Positions 55,967 to 64,000 of a stretch of DNA of 64,000 bases are shown here, in pieces; position 1 is the stretch's first letter, and each line of letters begins with the position of its first letter. Under the pieces are notes generated by a model. That model made no database searches and was not told where the DNA came from. It was given only the letters and a program-made list of their open reading frames with translations. The DNA comes from an uncultured Erythrobacter sp. (lineage in GTDB: Bacteria; Pseudomonadota; Alphaproteobacteria; Sphingomonadales; Sphingomonadaceae), in assembly GCA_947488755.1 (NCBI GenBank), contig CANLAD010000001.1:2737501-2801500 (forward strand), written 5' to 3'. The translations under genes were made by a program, and so were the position numbers.

Positions 55967-56725
55967 TCAATCGAACCGGCCACCGCGTCCTGCACCACCC
56001 ACAAAGCGGCTTGCCCCTGCCATTGCTTCGGCGCGCAACGGTTTTGCTCCTTCGCGCCCCTCGAAGCGCAATGCCTCGGCGAGGTCAAAATCCCACTGGC
56101 GATAGGCCGACATGCGATCGGTCCGCATGCACTGCGAGGGAAAACGCACGATTTCCGCTGCGAGTGTCTGGGCTGCGTTGAGCGCACCGCCTTCTTCGAC
56201 GACGCGGTTTGCAAGCCCCATCGCTAGCGCTTCGTCGGCATCGACCGGGCGTCCGGTCAGGATCATGTCAAGCGCCCGTCCCTGCCCAACCACACGCGGC
56301 AGACGGACCGTGCCACCGTCGATCAATGGCACACCCCAGCGGCGGCAAAAGACCCCGAACACTGCGCTGTATGAGGCGACCCGCAGGTCGCACCACAATG
56401 CAAGTTCGAGTCCACCGGCAACCGCATAGCCCTCGACCGCTGCGATCACGGGTTTCGACACCAGCATCCGCGTCGGCCCCATCGGCCCGACGCCTTCCGG
56501 CTCATAGCCGTCGTTGCCCTTTCCCACCGCCTTGAGATCGAAGCCGGCGCAGAACTGCCCGCCCGCGCCGGTCAAAACCGCAGCCGCTACGCTATCGTCG
56601 GCCTCGAAATCGGTGAACACCTGACGCAATGCATCGGCAGTCGCTGGATCGATGGCATTGCGGCATTCGGGCCTGTCGATAGTAACGGTGCGAACGGCAC
56701 TCTCGTCTGTGACCTGGACGCTCAT
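55967..56725 (-). CDS. Enoyl-CoA hydratase/isomerase (crotonase) family protein
   Basis: A 252-residue crotonase. Oxyanion-hole segments: GAGGQFCAGFDLKAVG (about residues 50-65) and EGYAVAGGLELALWCDLRVAS (about 96-116). The catalytic glutamates of true hydratases are not clearly conserved, so isomerase or another activity is possible. Its start overlaps the end of the acyl-CoA dehydrogenase gene by 4 nt. Last gene of the acyl-CoA operon, beside the IS scar. Confidence 0.88.
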   Translation of the reverse strand: MSVQVTDESAVRTVTIDRPECRNAIDPATADALRQVFTDFEADDSVAAAVLTGAGGQFCAGFDLKAVGKGNDGYEPEGVGPMGPTRMLVSKPVIAAVEGYAVAGGLELALWCDLRVASYSAVFGVFCRRWGVPLIDGGTVRLPRVVGQGRALDMILTGRPVDADEALAMGLANRVVEEGGALNAAQTLAAEIVRFPSQCMRTDRMSAYRQWDFDLAEALRFEGREGAKPLRAEAMAGASRFVGGAGRGGRFD

Positions 56726-58344
56726 GCCGAAGGCATTGCACGGTCGATGATCGCGCGCACGTCGATCGCGGCATCGAACGCGCCATAGGCATTACCGCGT
56801 GGTTCGAGCCGCAGGCGGCAAAAAGCTTCGGCCATCGGGATATCCTGCCCAAGCAGCACCGCCGCTTGCGCCGCGAGCGCCAGCCGTTCGACCAGCAACC
56901 GCGCCGTGCCTTCTTGCACCTTGTTGAAGTCGATCGCATCGATCCAGGCGTCATAGGCAGCATTGCGGCCGCGCTGGGCCTCGAAGAAGGCACGTAGCGC
57001 GTTCATCCCGTCGGGCTCCCGCGCCATGGCGCGCAGGACGTCGAGCGCGATGACATTGCCCGATCCTTCCCAGATTGCGTTGAGCGGAGATTGCCGGAAG
57101 AGGCGCGGCATTGGTCCCGCCTCGACGTAACCAGCGCCCCCATGCGCCTCCATCGCCTCGTAGACCATTTCCGGCGCGCGCTTGCACACCCAGTATTTTG
57201 CGATCGGGGTCAGCAAGCGCGCGACAGGATCGCTCTCATCGAACGCTTGAGCTAGCCGGAAGCCGAGCGCCGTCGCCGCTTCGCTTTCAACCGCGAGGTC
57301 CGCGAGCAAAGCCGCCATCGCCGGCTGATCGATCAACCGCTTCTGGAATGCCGAGCGGTTCGCAGTGTGCCACAGAGCCTGCGCGAGCGCGCCGCGCATC
57401 TGCTGCGCCGATCCGATTACGCAATCGAGACGCGTGTGCTGAACCATCTGGATGATCGTTGCGACTCCACGCCCCTCGGGCCCCAGACGCTGCGCGAGCG
57501 CATCGTGATATTCGATCTCCGACGAGGCGTTCGAGCGATCCCCCAACTTGTCTTTAAGGCGCATGACGCGGAACCCCGTATTGCGCGTCCCGTCAGGGAG
57601 CCAGCGTGGAACGAGAAAGCATGTCAGACCTCCCTCGGCATAAGCGAGCGTCAGGAAAGCATCGCACATCGGTGCCGAACAGAACCATTTATGACCCTTG
57701 AGGCTGTACCAGCCTTCCTCGCCGGCAGGGACGGCGCGCGTCGTGTTCGCCCGCACGTCGCTTCCGCCCTGCTTTTCGGTCATTGCCATGCCGATGGTGA
57801 CGCCCGCTTTCTCTTCCGCCGGGCGACAGGCAGAATCGTAGCGGCCGACGAGGATACGCGGCACCCAGGTGTCGGCGACCGTGGCCTCGGCGCGTAGCGC
57901 AGGGACCGCGGCGTAGGTCATCGTCATCGGGCAGTTGGTCCCCGAATCGGCCTGCCCGGTAAGGAACAGGATCGCCGCGTGGAGGGCATGGCCGCTCGTG
58001 CTTTCGTCCCACCCCGATGCCGCGAAGCCGCTATCGAGACCCAGCCGCATCAGTTCGTGATAGGCCGGATGGAAGCGCACCTCGTCGACGCGGTGACCGT
58101 AGCGGTCGAAATTTTCGAGTACCGGCGGGTTCCGGTTCGCCTCTACACCCCATTCGATCACCTCCGCCGATCCGCAGCGTTCACCGAGTGTCGTGAGGCG
58201 GTCTGCATGTTCGCTTGCGGCGGCGTGTGCCACCGCGTCTGCAAGCGCGCGATCGCCACTAAAGAGATTCACATCTTCGAGGGGTCGCGGCTGGTTGAAC
58301 ACTTCGTGCGTGTCGAGCTGTTCGATCGGCTGGATCGGGGTCAC
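56722..58344 (-). CDS. AidB-like acyl-CoA dehydrogenase
   Basis: A 540-residue acyl-CoA dehydrogenase of the AidB branch: MTEKQGGSDVRANTTRA, GHKWFCSAPMCDAFL, and SPLNAIWEGSGNVIALDVLRA near residue 425. E. coli AidB is a flavoprotein linked to alkylation resistance, but relatives inside CoA operons, as here, probably act on acyl-CoAs. GTG 58344 with GGAGAG upstream is preferred; a GTG at 58357-58359 that overlaps the preceding stop is possible. Confidence 0.88.
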   Translation of the reverse strand: MTPIQPIEQLDTHEVFNQPRPLEDVNLFSGDRALADAVAHAAASEHADRLTTLGERCGSAEVIEWGVEANRNPPVLENFDRYGHRVDEVRFHPAYHELMRLGLDSGFAASGWDESTSGHALHAAILFLTGQADSGTNCPMTMTYAAVPALRAEATVADTWVPRILVGRYDSACRPAEEKAGVTIGMAMTEKQGGSDVRANTTRAVPAGEEGWYSLKGHKWFCSAPMCDAFLTLAYAEGGLTCFLVPRWLPDGTRNTGFRVMRLKDKLGDRSNASSEIEYHDALAQRLGPEGRGVATIIQMVQHTRLDCVIGSAQQMRGALAQALWHTANRSAFQKRLIDQPAMAALLADLAVESEAATALGFRLAQAFDESDPVARLLTPIAKYWVCKRAPEMVYEAMEAHGGAGYVEAGPMPRLFRQSPLNAIWEGSGNVIALDVLRAMAREPDGMNALRAFFEAQRGRNAAYDAWIDAIDFNKVQEGTARLLVERLALAAQAAVLLGQDIPMAEAFCRLRLEPRGNAYGAFDAAIDVRAIIDRAMPSA

Positions 58345-58355
58345 CGTATCTCTCC

Positions 58356-59222
58356 TCACTCTTCGGTCGGCAGGCGCTTCGACACCTGACTTGCGATCGG
58401 GTCGCCGCTGTCTCGCTCGGCTACTGCCTGCTTGAAGCCAACTTCCTGCGCACGTTCACGGAACCAGATGCCCTCGGGCGAATGGCGCGAGACGCCGTCG
58501 AACAGCGTGGCGAACATCTGCGTATTGTTGAGGCCCATATTGTCATAGGCCTGATTGACGACGGTCTTGGTCATCATCAACTGGTTCTTCGGCACACCGC
58601 GTAGGCGGCCCGCCAGCCGTTCGACCGCCTCGTCGAGCTCCGTCTCAGGCACAGCCTCCAGCGCAAGACCTATGCGCACCGCCTCGCGCCCATCGATCAG
58701 ATCGCCGGTCATCATCATCCGTTTCGCCATTTGCGGGCCCAGACGATAGACCCACATCGCCGGAGTCGGCACACCCCAGACACGCGCGGGAGGATAACCG
58801 ATGCGCGCATCTTCGGCCATTATCAGGAAATCGCAGCACAGGGCGATGTCGGAGCCGCCCGCGACCGCAGAGCCATGTACCCGCGCGATCGTAGGCTTTG
58901 TCGCCCGCCACAGCGCCATGAAATCCTGCGTGTTGCGCCACATCATCTGGAAATCGAGCGTCGGGTCCCACGGCATGTCCTGCGACCCGCTGATAGCGCC
59001 CTTGCGCTCGGCGTAATGCTTGAGATCGTAACCGCCACAAAAGCCCGGTCCTGCACCACGCACGATGATGACGTGAACGTCGGGATCGGTCTCTGCCATT
59101 TCGACGGCAGTACGAATTTCTCGCGGCATGCTGTGTGCGATCGCATTGAAATGTTCCGGCCGGTTGAGCGTGATCGTCGCGACGCGGGTTTCGGTCGCAT
59201 AAGATAAGGTCTGGAAGTCCAT
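58356..59222 (-). CDS. Enoyl-CoA hydratase/isomerase (crotonase) family protein
   Basis: A 288-residue crotonase: GAGPGFCGGYDLKHYAE (about residues 55-72) and RVHGSAVAGGSDIALCCDFLIMAEDARIGYPPARVWGVPTPAMW (about 115-158). It has an extra C-terminal helix region (residues 200-288) with the NNTQMFATLFDGVSRHSPEG motif seen in several actinobacterial and sphingomonad crotonases of unknown substrate. The start ATG overlaps the CoA transferase stop (TAATG). Confidence 0.88.
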   Translation of the reverse strand: MDFQTLSYATETRVATITLNRPEHFNAIAHSMPREIRTAVEMAETDPDVHVIIVRGAGPGFCGGYDLKHYAERKGAISGSQDMPWDPTLDFQMMWRNTQDFMALWRATKPTIARVHGSAVAGGSDIALCCDFLIMAEDARIGYPPARVWGVPTPAMWVYRLGPQMAKRMMMTGDLIDGREAVRIGLALEAVPETELDEAVERLAGRLRGVPKNQLMMTKTVVNQAYDNMGLNNTQMFATLFDGVSRHSPEGIWFRERAQEVGFKQAVAERDSGDPIASQVSKRLPTEE

Positions 59223-60406
59223 TATGTCGTTTCCCGTGGTCCGTGGGCGGCGCCGCTTTCGAAGGCCGCGGAGATCTCTTCGGGCGCCAGCCCGGCATCG
59301 CTGAGGACGGCACGGCTATGCTCTCCCACGCAAGGTGCATGGGTGTCGAGGTCCGGTCGCGCGTCATCGAACCTTGCCACTGCGCGGGTGCGGCGAACGC
59401 CGCCTGCCTGCGGATGCCGGGTCAATGTCACGAAATCGTCATGGTCGACCTGGGGGTGACCGAGCAGCGAGGCGGAACGATTGACGACGCCGCACGGCAC
59501 CCCCTCGTCGGCCAGACGCTGCACCGCCTCCTCGGTCGAAAGCTCGGCGATATGCGGAGCCGAAAAAGCGCGCAGGTCGCTCCAGTTGAGAAACCTTCTG
59601 GTCATGTCGGCAAAGCGCGGATCGGCCAGCAGGTCGGGCGCGTCGATCGCATGAGACCAGCCCTCGAACTCGGCTTGCGACAACATGACCACGACGATCC
59701 AGCCATCGGCAGTGGCCCAGGGTCGATAGACCGAGGCGATGTCGGGCATGCGCGACTCACTTTCGGGAAAGGCGAGGTCGCCATGGAGGTCGATCCAGCC
59801 ATAGGCGACTGCAGCTTCGAGCATCGAGATGTCGATCACCGCTCCTTTCCCGCTGCGTTCACGGGCGAAAAGCGCCGCAGTGGCGGCCTGCGCAGCATAG
59901 AGCCCGGCATTCTTGTCGCAGATCCACTGAGGCGCGAGCATGGGGCCTTCGCTAGTCCAGGTCACCATCCCCGATTCGGCCTGGACGATGGGATCGTAGG
60001 CACGCACGGCGCTCATTGGCCCATCCGGTCCGAACCCGCTGATCCGCGCAATGACGAGATCCGCACGAAGCGCTTTAAGGGCGTCGACACCAAGCGCCAT
60101 CCGCTCCATCACGCCTGGACGGAAATTGTGGATCAGAAGGTCGGCCTCGGGCACGAGCCGGCGCAGCAGCGCTTTTCCCTCGGGGCATGCAAGATCAATC
60201 GCGATCGACTGCTTGTCGGCATTGAGTGCGACATGGGTTGAACTGAAACCCGGAGACGCAACGGCGCCGAGAAAGCGCGAACGGTCGCCTTCCGGCGGTT
60301 CGATCTTCCACACACGGGCACCCTGTTGAGCCAGAATTTGCGTGGCGAGGGGACCGGCGACAACGCTGGTCAGATCGATTACCGTGATGCCTTCGAGTGG
60401 CAACAT
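59222..60406 (-). CDS. CaiB/BaiF family (class III) CoA transferase
   Basis: A 394-residue class III CoA transferase: LEGITVIDLTSVVAGPLATQILAQQGARVWKIEPPEGD at the N-terminus, and the conserved catalytic Asp in CDKNAGLYAAQAATAALFAR (about residue 164). First gene of the operon with the two crotonases and the AidB-like dehydrogenase. ATG 60406 has GGGAGG 7 nt upstream. The pathway should activate, dehydrogenate and hydrate an organic acid, but the substrate is unknown. Confidence 0.9.
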   Translation of the reverse strand: MLPLEGITVIDLTSVVAGPLATQILAQQGARVWKIEPPEGDRSRFLGAVASPGFSSTHVALNADKQSIAIDLACPEGKALLRRLVPEADLLIHNFRPGVMERMALGVDALKALRADLVIARISGFGPDGPMSAVRAYDPIVQAESGMVTWTSEGPMLAPQWICDKNAGLYAAQAATAALFARERSGKGAVIDISMLEAAVAYGWIDLHGDLAFPESESRMPDIASVYRPWATADGWIVVVMLSQAEFEGWSHAIDAPDLLADPRFADMTRRFLNWSDLRAFSAPHIAELSTEEAVQRLADEGVPCGVVNRSASLLGHPQVDHDDFVTLTRHPQAGGVRRTRAVARFDDARPDLDTHAPCVGEHSRAVLSDAGLAPEEISAAFESGAAHGPRETT

Positions 60407-60423
60407 CCAAGCCTCCCTAGTTA

Positions 60424-60436
60424 ATTGTTGCACAAT
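60424..60436. promoter_or_regulatory. Palindrome in the CoA-transferase/PaaX divergent promoter
   Basis: ATTGT-TGC-ACAAT, a perfect 5-bp inverted repeat with a 3-nt spacer, lies 17 nt before the CoA-transferase ATG and between the two divergent genes. It is a plausible operator for the neighbouring PaaX-type repressor. The longer flanking sequence (TTAATTGTTGCA) resembles the inverted repeat before the second TonB receptor. Confidence 0.4.
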
Positions 60437-60463
60437 CTGTCACATCTGGACGAACCTAGCAAT

Positions 60464-61267
60464 ATGCTAACCACCGAGACCGGCGAAAAGGTGATGAGTG
60501 CGAGAACCGTGATTCTCGACTTGTTCGATACGGGTGATCCGCCGGCCTTCTCGGTCGCCGAACTCGTCCGTGCCGGGGCGGCGCTCGGTATCGAGGCTTC
60601 TGGCATCCGCACTGCTCTTACACGATTGAAAGCCGAAGGCCGCGTGCATCCAATCGCCCGCGGGCGTTACGCCATCGGTCCCAATGCGGAGCCGCTCCAG
60701 CGGCGTATCCTAGGTTGGCGGGCGAGACTGAGCAGCCGCAATGAATGGCACGGACATTGGCTGCTCGCCATTGCCGGTCCCCAGGAGCGCGCTGACCGCA
60801 CTTCGTGGCGCAGGACGTTACGAGCGCTCGAACTTGAAGGCTTTGCCGAAGCCGAGACCAACATCTGGGCTCGCCCGGACAATTTGGCAGGAGGTGCCAA
60901 TGCTGCCCGCCAACGCCTCGCCGGTCTTAATGCCGTGCCTTCGCTTTTCCTGATCGAGGCCCGCGAACTGGATTCAGATCGCGCGGCGGCATACCGTTCG
61001 CTCTGGCAAGGCGATGCGCTGCGCGCCGCCCATCTGGAACTCTCCGAAAATCTGGATCGCAGTGCTCATGCTGTGGAAGATATGGACCTGGCCGCTGCCG
61101 CTGGAGAGACGCTGAAGCTGGGCCGTCAGGCAATCCGGCAAATTACGCGGGATCCGCTGCTGCCAGAAGCGCTCTGCCCTTCCGACGGCTTGGCCTGCCT
61201 GATCGATGCGATGGTTCGTTACGACCGGATCGGCAAGCGCATCTGGCGAGCATATCTGGCCGATTAA
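60464..61267 (+). CDS. PaaX-family transcriptional regulator
   Basis: A 267-residue regulator with an N-terminal winged helix (SVAELVRAGAALGIEASGIRTALTRLKAEGRV, about residues 30-60) and a PaaX-type C-terminal domain ending in LGRQAIRQITRDPLLPEALCPSDGLACLIDAMVRYDRIGKRIWRAYL. PaaX represses phenylacetate genes and is released by phenylacetyl-CoA; relatives sense other acyl-CoAs. The start is ATG 60464 or 60494. Divergent from the acyl-CoA operon, which it probably controls. Confidence 0.88.
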   Translation: MLTTETGEKVMSARTVILDLFDTGDPPAFSVAELVRAGAALGIEASGIRTALTRLKAEGRVHPIARGRYAIGPNAEPLQRRILGWRARLSSRNEWHGHWLLAIAGPQERADRTSWRRTLRALELEGFAEAETNIWARPDNLAGGANAARQRLAGLNAVPSLFLIEARELDSDRAAAYRSLWQGDALRAAHLELSENLDRSAHAVEDMDLAAAAGETLKLGRQAIRQITRDPLLPEALCPSDGLACLIDAMVRYDRIGKRIWRAYLAD

Positions 61268-61456
61268 CCGCGAGCAGCACGATGGCGAGACTTCCGACCG
61301 CTTCGTACGGACGCGCAAACGGTCCAGGAATTCCCCCTCTAACCCTCAGGCCCTCGGTAGAGCGTCTGCTATAGAAGGGATTTGTTGACAAAGCAGTCAT
61401 TTCGCCAACAGCCCGGCAGCAGCCAGTCTTAACGGGACAAGTTCTGTTCGCGTGGT
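61268..61456. other. Convergent intergenic gap, no gene seen
   Basis: 189 bp between the PaaX gene and the trans-sulfuration enzyme, which converge. No gene, tRNA or clear hairpin terminator was found. Confidence 0.5.
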
Positions 61457-62677
61457 TCACCGATCCTTGCTAATGCCTGAAAAAGAGGTCGTCGGTTGAA
61501 TAAAAGTCAGCGCCCGCTCCAGCTGAGCGATCAGGTCGTCGGCGTCCTCTATTCCGCAAGAATAGCGCAATAGTGTCTCCGATATGCCCAGTTCGGCGCG
61601 CTGTTCTGCCGTGCATTCGACATGGCTGGTAACCGAAGGCGGGCCGATAAGTGTGTTGACCGAACCGAGGCTGGCGGCCCGATGGACAAAATCCAACTGT
61701 TCGACAAAGCACTTGAGCGCATCGAAATCGCCATCGACCGAGAAGCTTAGCATTCCTCCGAACCCCGACATCTGTCGCTTTGCGATGCCATGCTTGTCGT
61801 GGTCCTCCAGACCCGGATAGAACACGGACGAGACCTTGGAATGGGCGTTGAGGAAACGCGCCACGGCCATTCCGGTTTCGTTCTGCTTGCGCACTCGCAG
61901 GTCGAGCGTCTTCATGCCGCGAAGCAGGAGGTACGCGGAAAACGCCGACAGCACCGCGCCACAAATCTCGCGATGCTCGAAGACGATGGAGACAAGATCC
62001 TTCCGGCCGATCAGCACGCCGCCCATCGCATCGTCATGACCGCCCAGATATTTCGTCGCCGAATGCACAACCAGATCGGCGCCGAATTCGATCGGACGCT
62101 GATTGATCGGCGTGGCAAAGGTGTTGTCGACAACCGCTATGGCGTCGTTGGCGTGGGCGGCTGAAATGGCGCGGGCAAGATCGATGATCTTGAGCATTGG
62201 GTTGGTCGGCGTTTCGAGGTAGACGAGCTTGCACCCCTTGGCGATTGCTGCATCGATGGCATCGGCATCGCTGGTTTCCACCAAATCCACCTCGATCCCC
62301 ATGCGCGGCAGCACATCCATGAAAATACGGCTTGTTCCGCCATAGCTGTCCTTGATCGACACCACCCGGTCGCCAGGCGACAGCAGGGACAGCAATGTGT
62401 TAGAAATCGCTGCCATACCGCTGGCGAAGGCGATTGCTTTTTCGCCGCCTTCTAGAATGCGGCATTTCTCCTCGAACACGCCGACCGTAGGGTTGGTGTT
62501 GCGCGAATAGATGTAGCCTTCCGCTTTGCCGAACGCGACATTCGCCCATTCATCGATATCGTCATAGGCAAACGGCGCGCTTTGCACGATCGGCACCTGC
62601 GCGGCACCGAAGGCAAGCGGTTTTTCCTCGCCCGCCCATACCGCTTGGGTGGAAATATTCTGGCTGACAATGCTCAT
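61457..62677 (-). CDS. Trans-sulfuration family PLP enzyme (cystathionine gamma-lyase/synthase-like)
   Basis: A 406-residue Cys/Met-metabolism PLP enzyme: the PLP Lys lies in VVHSATKYLGGHDDAMGG (about residue 208), with YSRNTNPTVGVFEEK, FASGMAAISNTLLSLL and LETPTNPMLKIID before it. The family includes cystathionine gamma-lyase and gamma-synthase, methionine gamma-lyase and O-acetylhomoserine sulfhydrylase, and I cannot choose between them. AAAGGA precedes ATG 62677. It follows the isoaspartyl peptidase fusion gene by 54 nt on the same strand. Confidence 0.88.
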   Translation of the reverse strand: MSIVSQNISTQAVWAGEEKPLAFGAAQVPIVQSAPFAYDDIDEWANVAFGKAEGYIYSRNTNPTVGVFEEKCRILEGGEKAIAFASGMAAISNTLLSLLSPGDRVVSIKDSYGGTSRIFMDVLPRMGIEVDLVETSDADAIDAAIAKGCKLVYLETPTNPMLKIIDLARAISAAHANDAIAVVDNTFATPINQRPIEFGADLVVHSATKYLGGHDDAMGGVLIGRKDLVSIVFEHREICGAVLSAFSAYLLLRGMKTLDLRVRKQNETGMAVARFLNAHSKVSSVFYPGLEDHDKHGIAKRQMSGFGGMLSFSVDGDFDALKCFVEQLDFVHRAASLGSVNTLIGPPSVTSHVECTAEQRAELGISETLLRYSCGIEDADDLIAQLERALTFIQPTTSFSGISKDR

Positions 62678-62731
62678 TGCGGGGTCCTTTGGAGTTGTCG
62701 ATAGTCGTTCTCGGTGCGGATGCGACGTGAA

Positions 62732-64000
62732 TCATTCGTCGCCGGGGATCGTCTCGTCGGCATAGATCGCGACCTGCGGGTCGTGATCGCTGGAGGCGGA
62801 ACCGCGATACATTCCCTCGGTGTTCATGGCGAAAGCTGGCCGGCCATTGCCGTCGATAGCGATCAATCCGCCATCCCCGCCCAGCGCGCCGATTTGACCG
62901 ATCGTGTTCACGGCAGCTTCGCCGATCGCCTCGCCATTCCATGCCACGCGGTCGCACACCTGGCGGGCAGCGTTCTCGCGGATGAAATACTCGCCAGTTC
63001 CGGTGCCCGAGACCGCGCAGCGGCCATTTGCCGCATAGGTGCCGGCACCGATAATCGGAGAATCGCCGATGCGGCCCCATCGCTTGCCGGTCAGCCCGCC
63101 GGTCGAGGTGGCTGCAGCTAGGTTTCCGTCACGGTCTAGCGCAACAGCACCTACCGTGCCGAACCGATGCGCGGGATCGATGGCTGCAACATTGCCGGCT
63201 TTCCATTCCAGATGCTGTTGCCAGCGATGTTCGGTTCGGAAATAGAAGGGATCGACCTGTTCGATATCCTGCTCGCGTGCGAACCGGTCCGCACCTTTGC
63301 CGGAGAACATGACGTGCCGGGAATTCTCCATCACTGCGCGAGCGAGGGTGACCGGATGCCGCGTCGTGCCAAGTCCCGCAACCGCGCCGGCCTTCAGGCT
63401 GTCGCCATCCATGATGGAAGCATCGAGCTGATTGCGGCCTTCGGCATCGAATACCGCCCCGCGCCCGGCATTGAACAAGGGATCATCTTCCATCACGCGC
63501 AAGGTCGCTTCGACAGCATCGAGGCTTGTACCCCCAACTCCAAGGACATGTGATCCTGCCTTCAATGCCTGTTGCAGGCTTGAACGATAGGCCTCGTCCA
63601 TTTCAGGCGTCAGGTTCCCGCGCTCGATCACGCCCGATCCGCCATGGATCGCTATCGACCATTGCGGCCCGTCTGAGGGCACGTCGAAAAGTGCGCCTCG
63701 TGTTGTCGTAGCGATGCCCTCGAAAGCGGGATCGGTCACGCTCATATCCTTGAGTTCCAACATGCTGCGCGGACCGATTCCGGTCACCCGTACCGCTTCC
63801 CATTCTAGCGAGCCGTCGGCGGCGAAGCCGGGCATGCCTTCGGGCTGAACCAACCAGGCATGGCCGTCGCTGGTGCTGAACAGCCGCGCGCTGCCATCGG
63901 CATCGATACAAAGAGCGGTATCCTCATCCACCCCAAGCCCGATCGCTTCCTCCATCCCGGAATGGCGTGCCTGGGCTACGAATGCTACCAACCGGCCGAG
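62732..64000 (-). CDS. Cyanophycinase-like (S51) domain fused to isoaspartyl peptidase/L-asparaginase, 5' end missing
   Basis: The frame is open to the window edge, so the N-terminus is missing. Counting from the TTG at 63991, residues 1 to about 100 look like the end of a cyanophycinase: GRLVAFVAQARHSGMEEAIGLGVDEDTAL resembles the RLGRLL...LGIGIDEDTA end of S51 enzymes. From residue 111 a complete plant-type asparaginase/isoaspartyl peptidase follows: WSIAIHGGSG, the autocleavage site HRFG-TVGAVALD with nucleophile Thr279 (codon 63155-63157), and GGLTGKRWGRIGDSPIIGAGTYA. Cyanophycinase makes beta-Asp-Arg dipeptides and isoaspartyl peptidase splits them, so the fusion would join consecutive steps. 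The S51 catalytic Ser is outside the window. Confidence 0.85.
   Translation of the reverse strand, partial: LGRLVAFVAQARHSGMEEAIGLGVDEDTALCIDADGSARLFSTSDGHAWLVQPEGMPGFAADGSLEWEAVRVTGIGPRSMLELKDMSVTDPAFEGIATTTRGALFDVPSDGPQWSIAIHGGSGVIERGNLTPEMDEAYRSSLQQALKAGSHVLGVGGTSLDAVEATLRVMEDDPLFNAGRGAVFDAEGRNQLDASIMDGDSLKAGAVAGLGTTRHPVTLARAVMENSRHVMFSGKGADRFAREQDIEQVDPFYFRTEHRWQQHLEWKAGNVAAIDPAHRFGTVGAVALDRDGNLAAATSTGGLTGKRWGRIGDSPIIGAGTYAANGRCAVSGTGTGEYFIRENAARQVCDRVAWNGEAIGEAAVNTIGQIGALGGDGGLIAIDGNGRPAFAMNTEGMYRGSASSDHDPQVAIYADETIPGDE

Noticed and set aside
58344..58359. GTG 58359 as start of the AidB-like dehydrogenase
   Set aside because: GTG 58344 has a GGAGAG ribosome-binding site at proper distance; the upstream GTG is inside that site, so 58344 is preferred, though coupling by GTGA cannot be excluded.
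61268..61456. tRNA-like or small RNA gene in the convergent gap
   Set aside because: No cloverleaf, conserved GTTCRA loop or strong hairpin could be found by eye.

Overview
The window is GC-rich, densely coding DNA from an alphaproteobacterium. I infer Sphingomonadales, probably Erythrobacteraceae-like, from the two large TonB-dependent receptors, the HWE-type histidine kinase, lgt next to a MidA-type methyltransferase, a fused pabB-pabC, a RibA with a decayed RibB half, and many acyl-CoA genes. No rRNA, tRNA or CRISPR array was seen.

Layout. 1-2.9 kb: acyl-CoA genes (thiolase cut by the edge, CaiB/BaiF CoA transferase, acyl-CoA dehydrogenase). 2.9-13.3 kb: housekeeping (xth-ribA-GNAT operon, phoA, lolA, rpmG, pabBC-rluA-arfB operon, HerA/DUF853 ATPase). 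13.3-24 kb: OmpR/histidine kinase pair, EF-hand protein, cupin-VOC pair, aminopeptidase P and oligopeptidase B, thioesterase, diguanylate cyclase. 24-27.7 kb: a probable phosphate-starvation locus with an orphan PstS-like lipoprotein convergent with a TonB receptor, each preceded by a Pho-box-like 7-4-7 repeat; phoA at 5.9 kb has a weaker one. 27.7-39 kb: ftsK, a ThiE/TenI-like gene and yggS with touching start codons, a second TonB receptor whose signal peptide is out of frame with its body, glnD, acyl-CoA ligase. 39-45.4 kb: lgt, then a MidA methyltransferase carrying a roughly 430-residue Lys/Glu/Ala helix, a DUF2147 protein, and an osmoprotectant-type ABC transporter with fused permease and binding protein. 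45.5-53.9 kb: lipoprotein, HWE kinase, leucine catabolism (ivd, two small membrane proteins, mccB), acyltransferase, M50 peptidase, AI-2E transporter.

53.97-55.97 kb is a scar: a decayed IS3-type element whose right end abuts a fragment of an older IS3 orfA, followed by about 630 bp of non-coding, less GC-rich DNA. 55.97-61.3 kb is an acyl-CoA catabolic operon (CoA transferase, two crotonases, AidB-like dehydrogenase) divergent from a PaaX-type regulator with a palindrome between them. The window ends in a trans-sulfuration PLP enzyme and, running off the edge, a protein joining the end of a cyanophycinase-like (S51) domain to a complete Ntn-type isoaspartyl peptidase.

Best candidates for something new: the cyanophycinase/isoaspartyl-peptidase fusion, the KEA-helix/MidA fusion, and the Pho-box-flanked TonB receptor/PstS pair.
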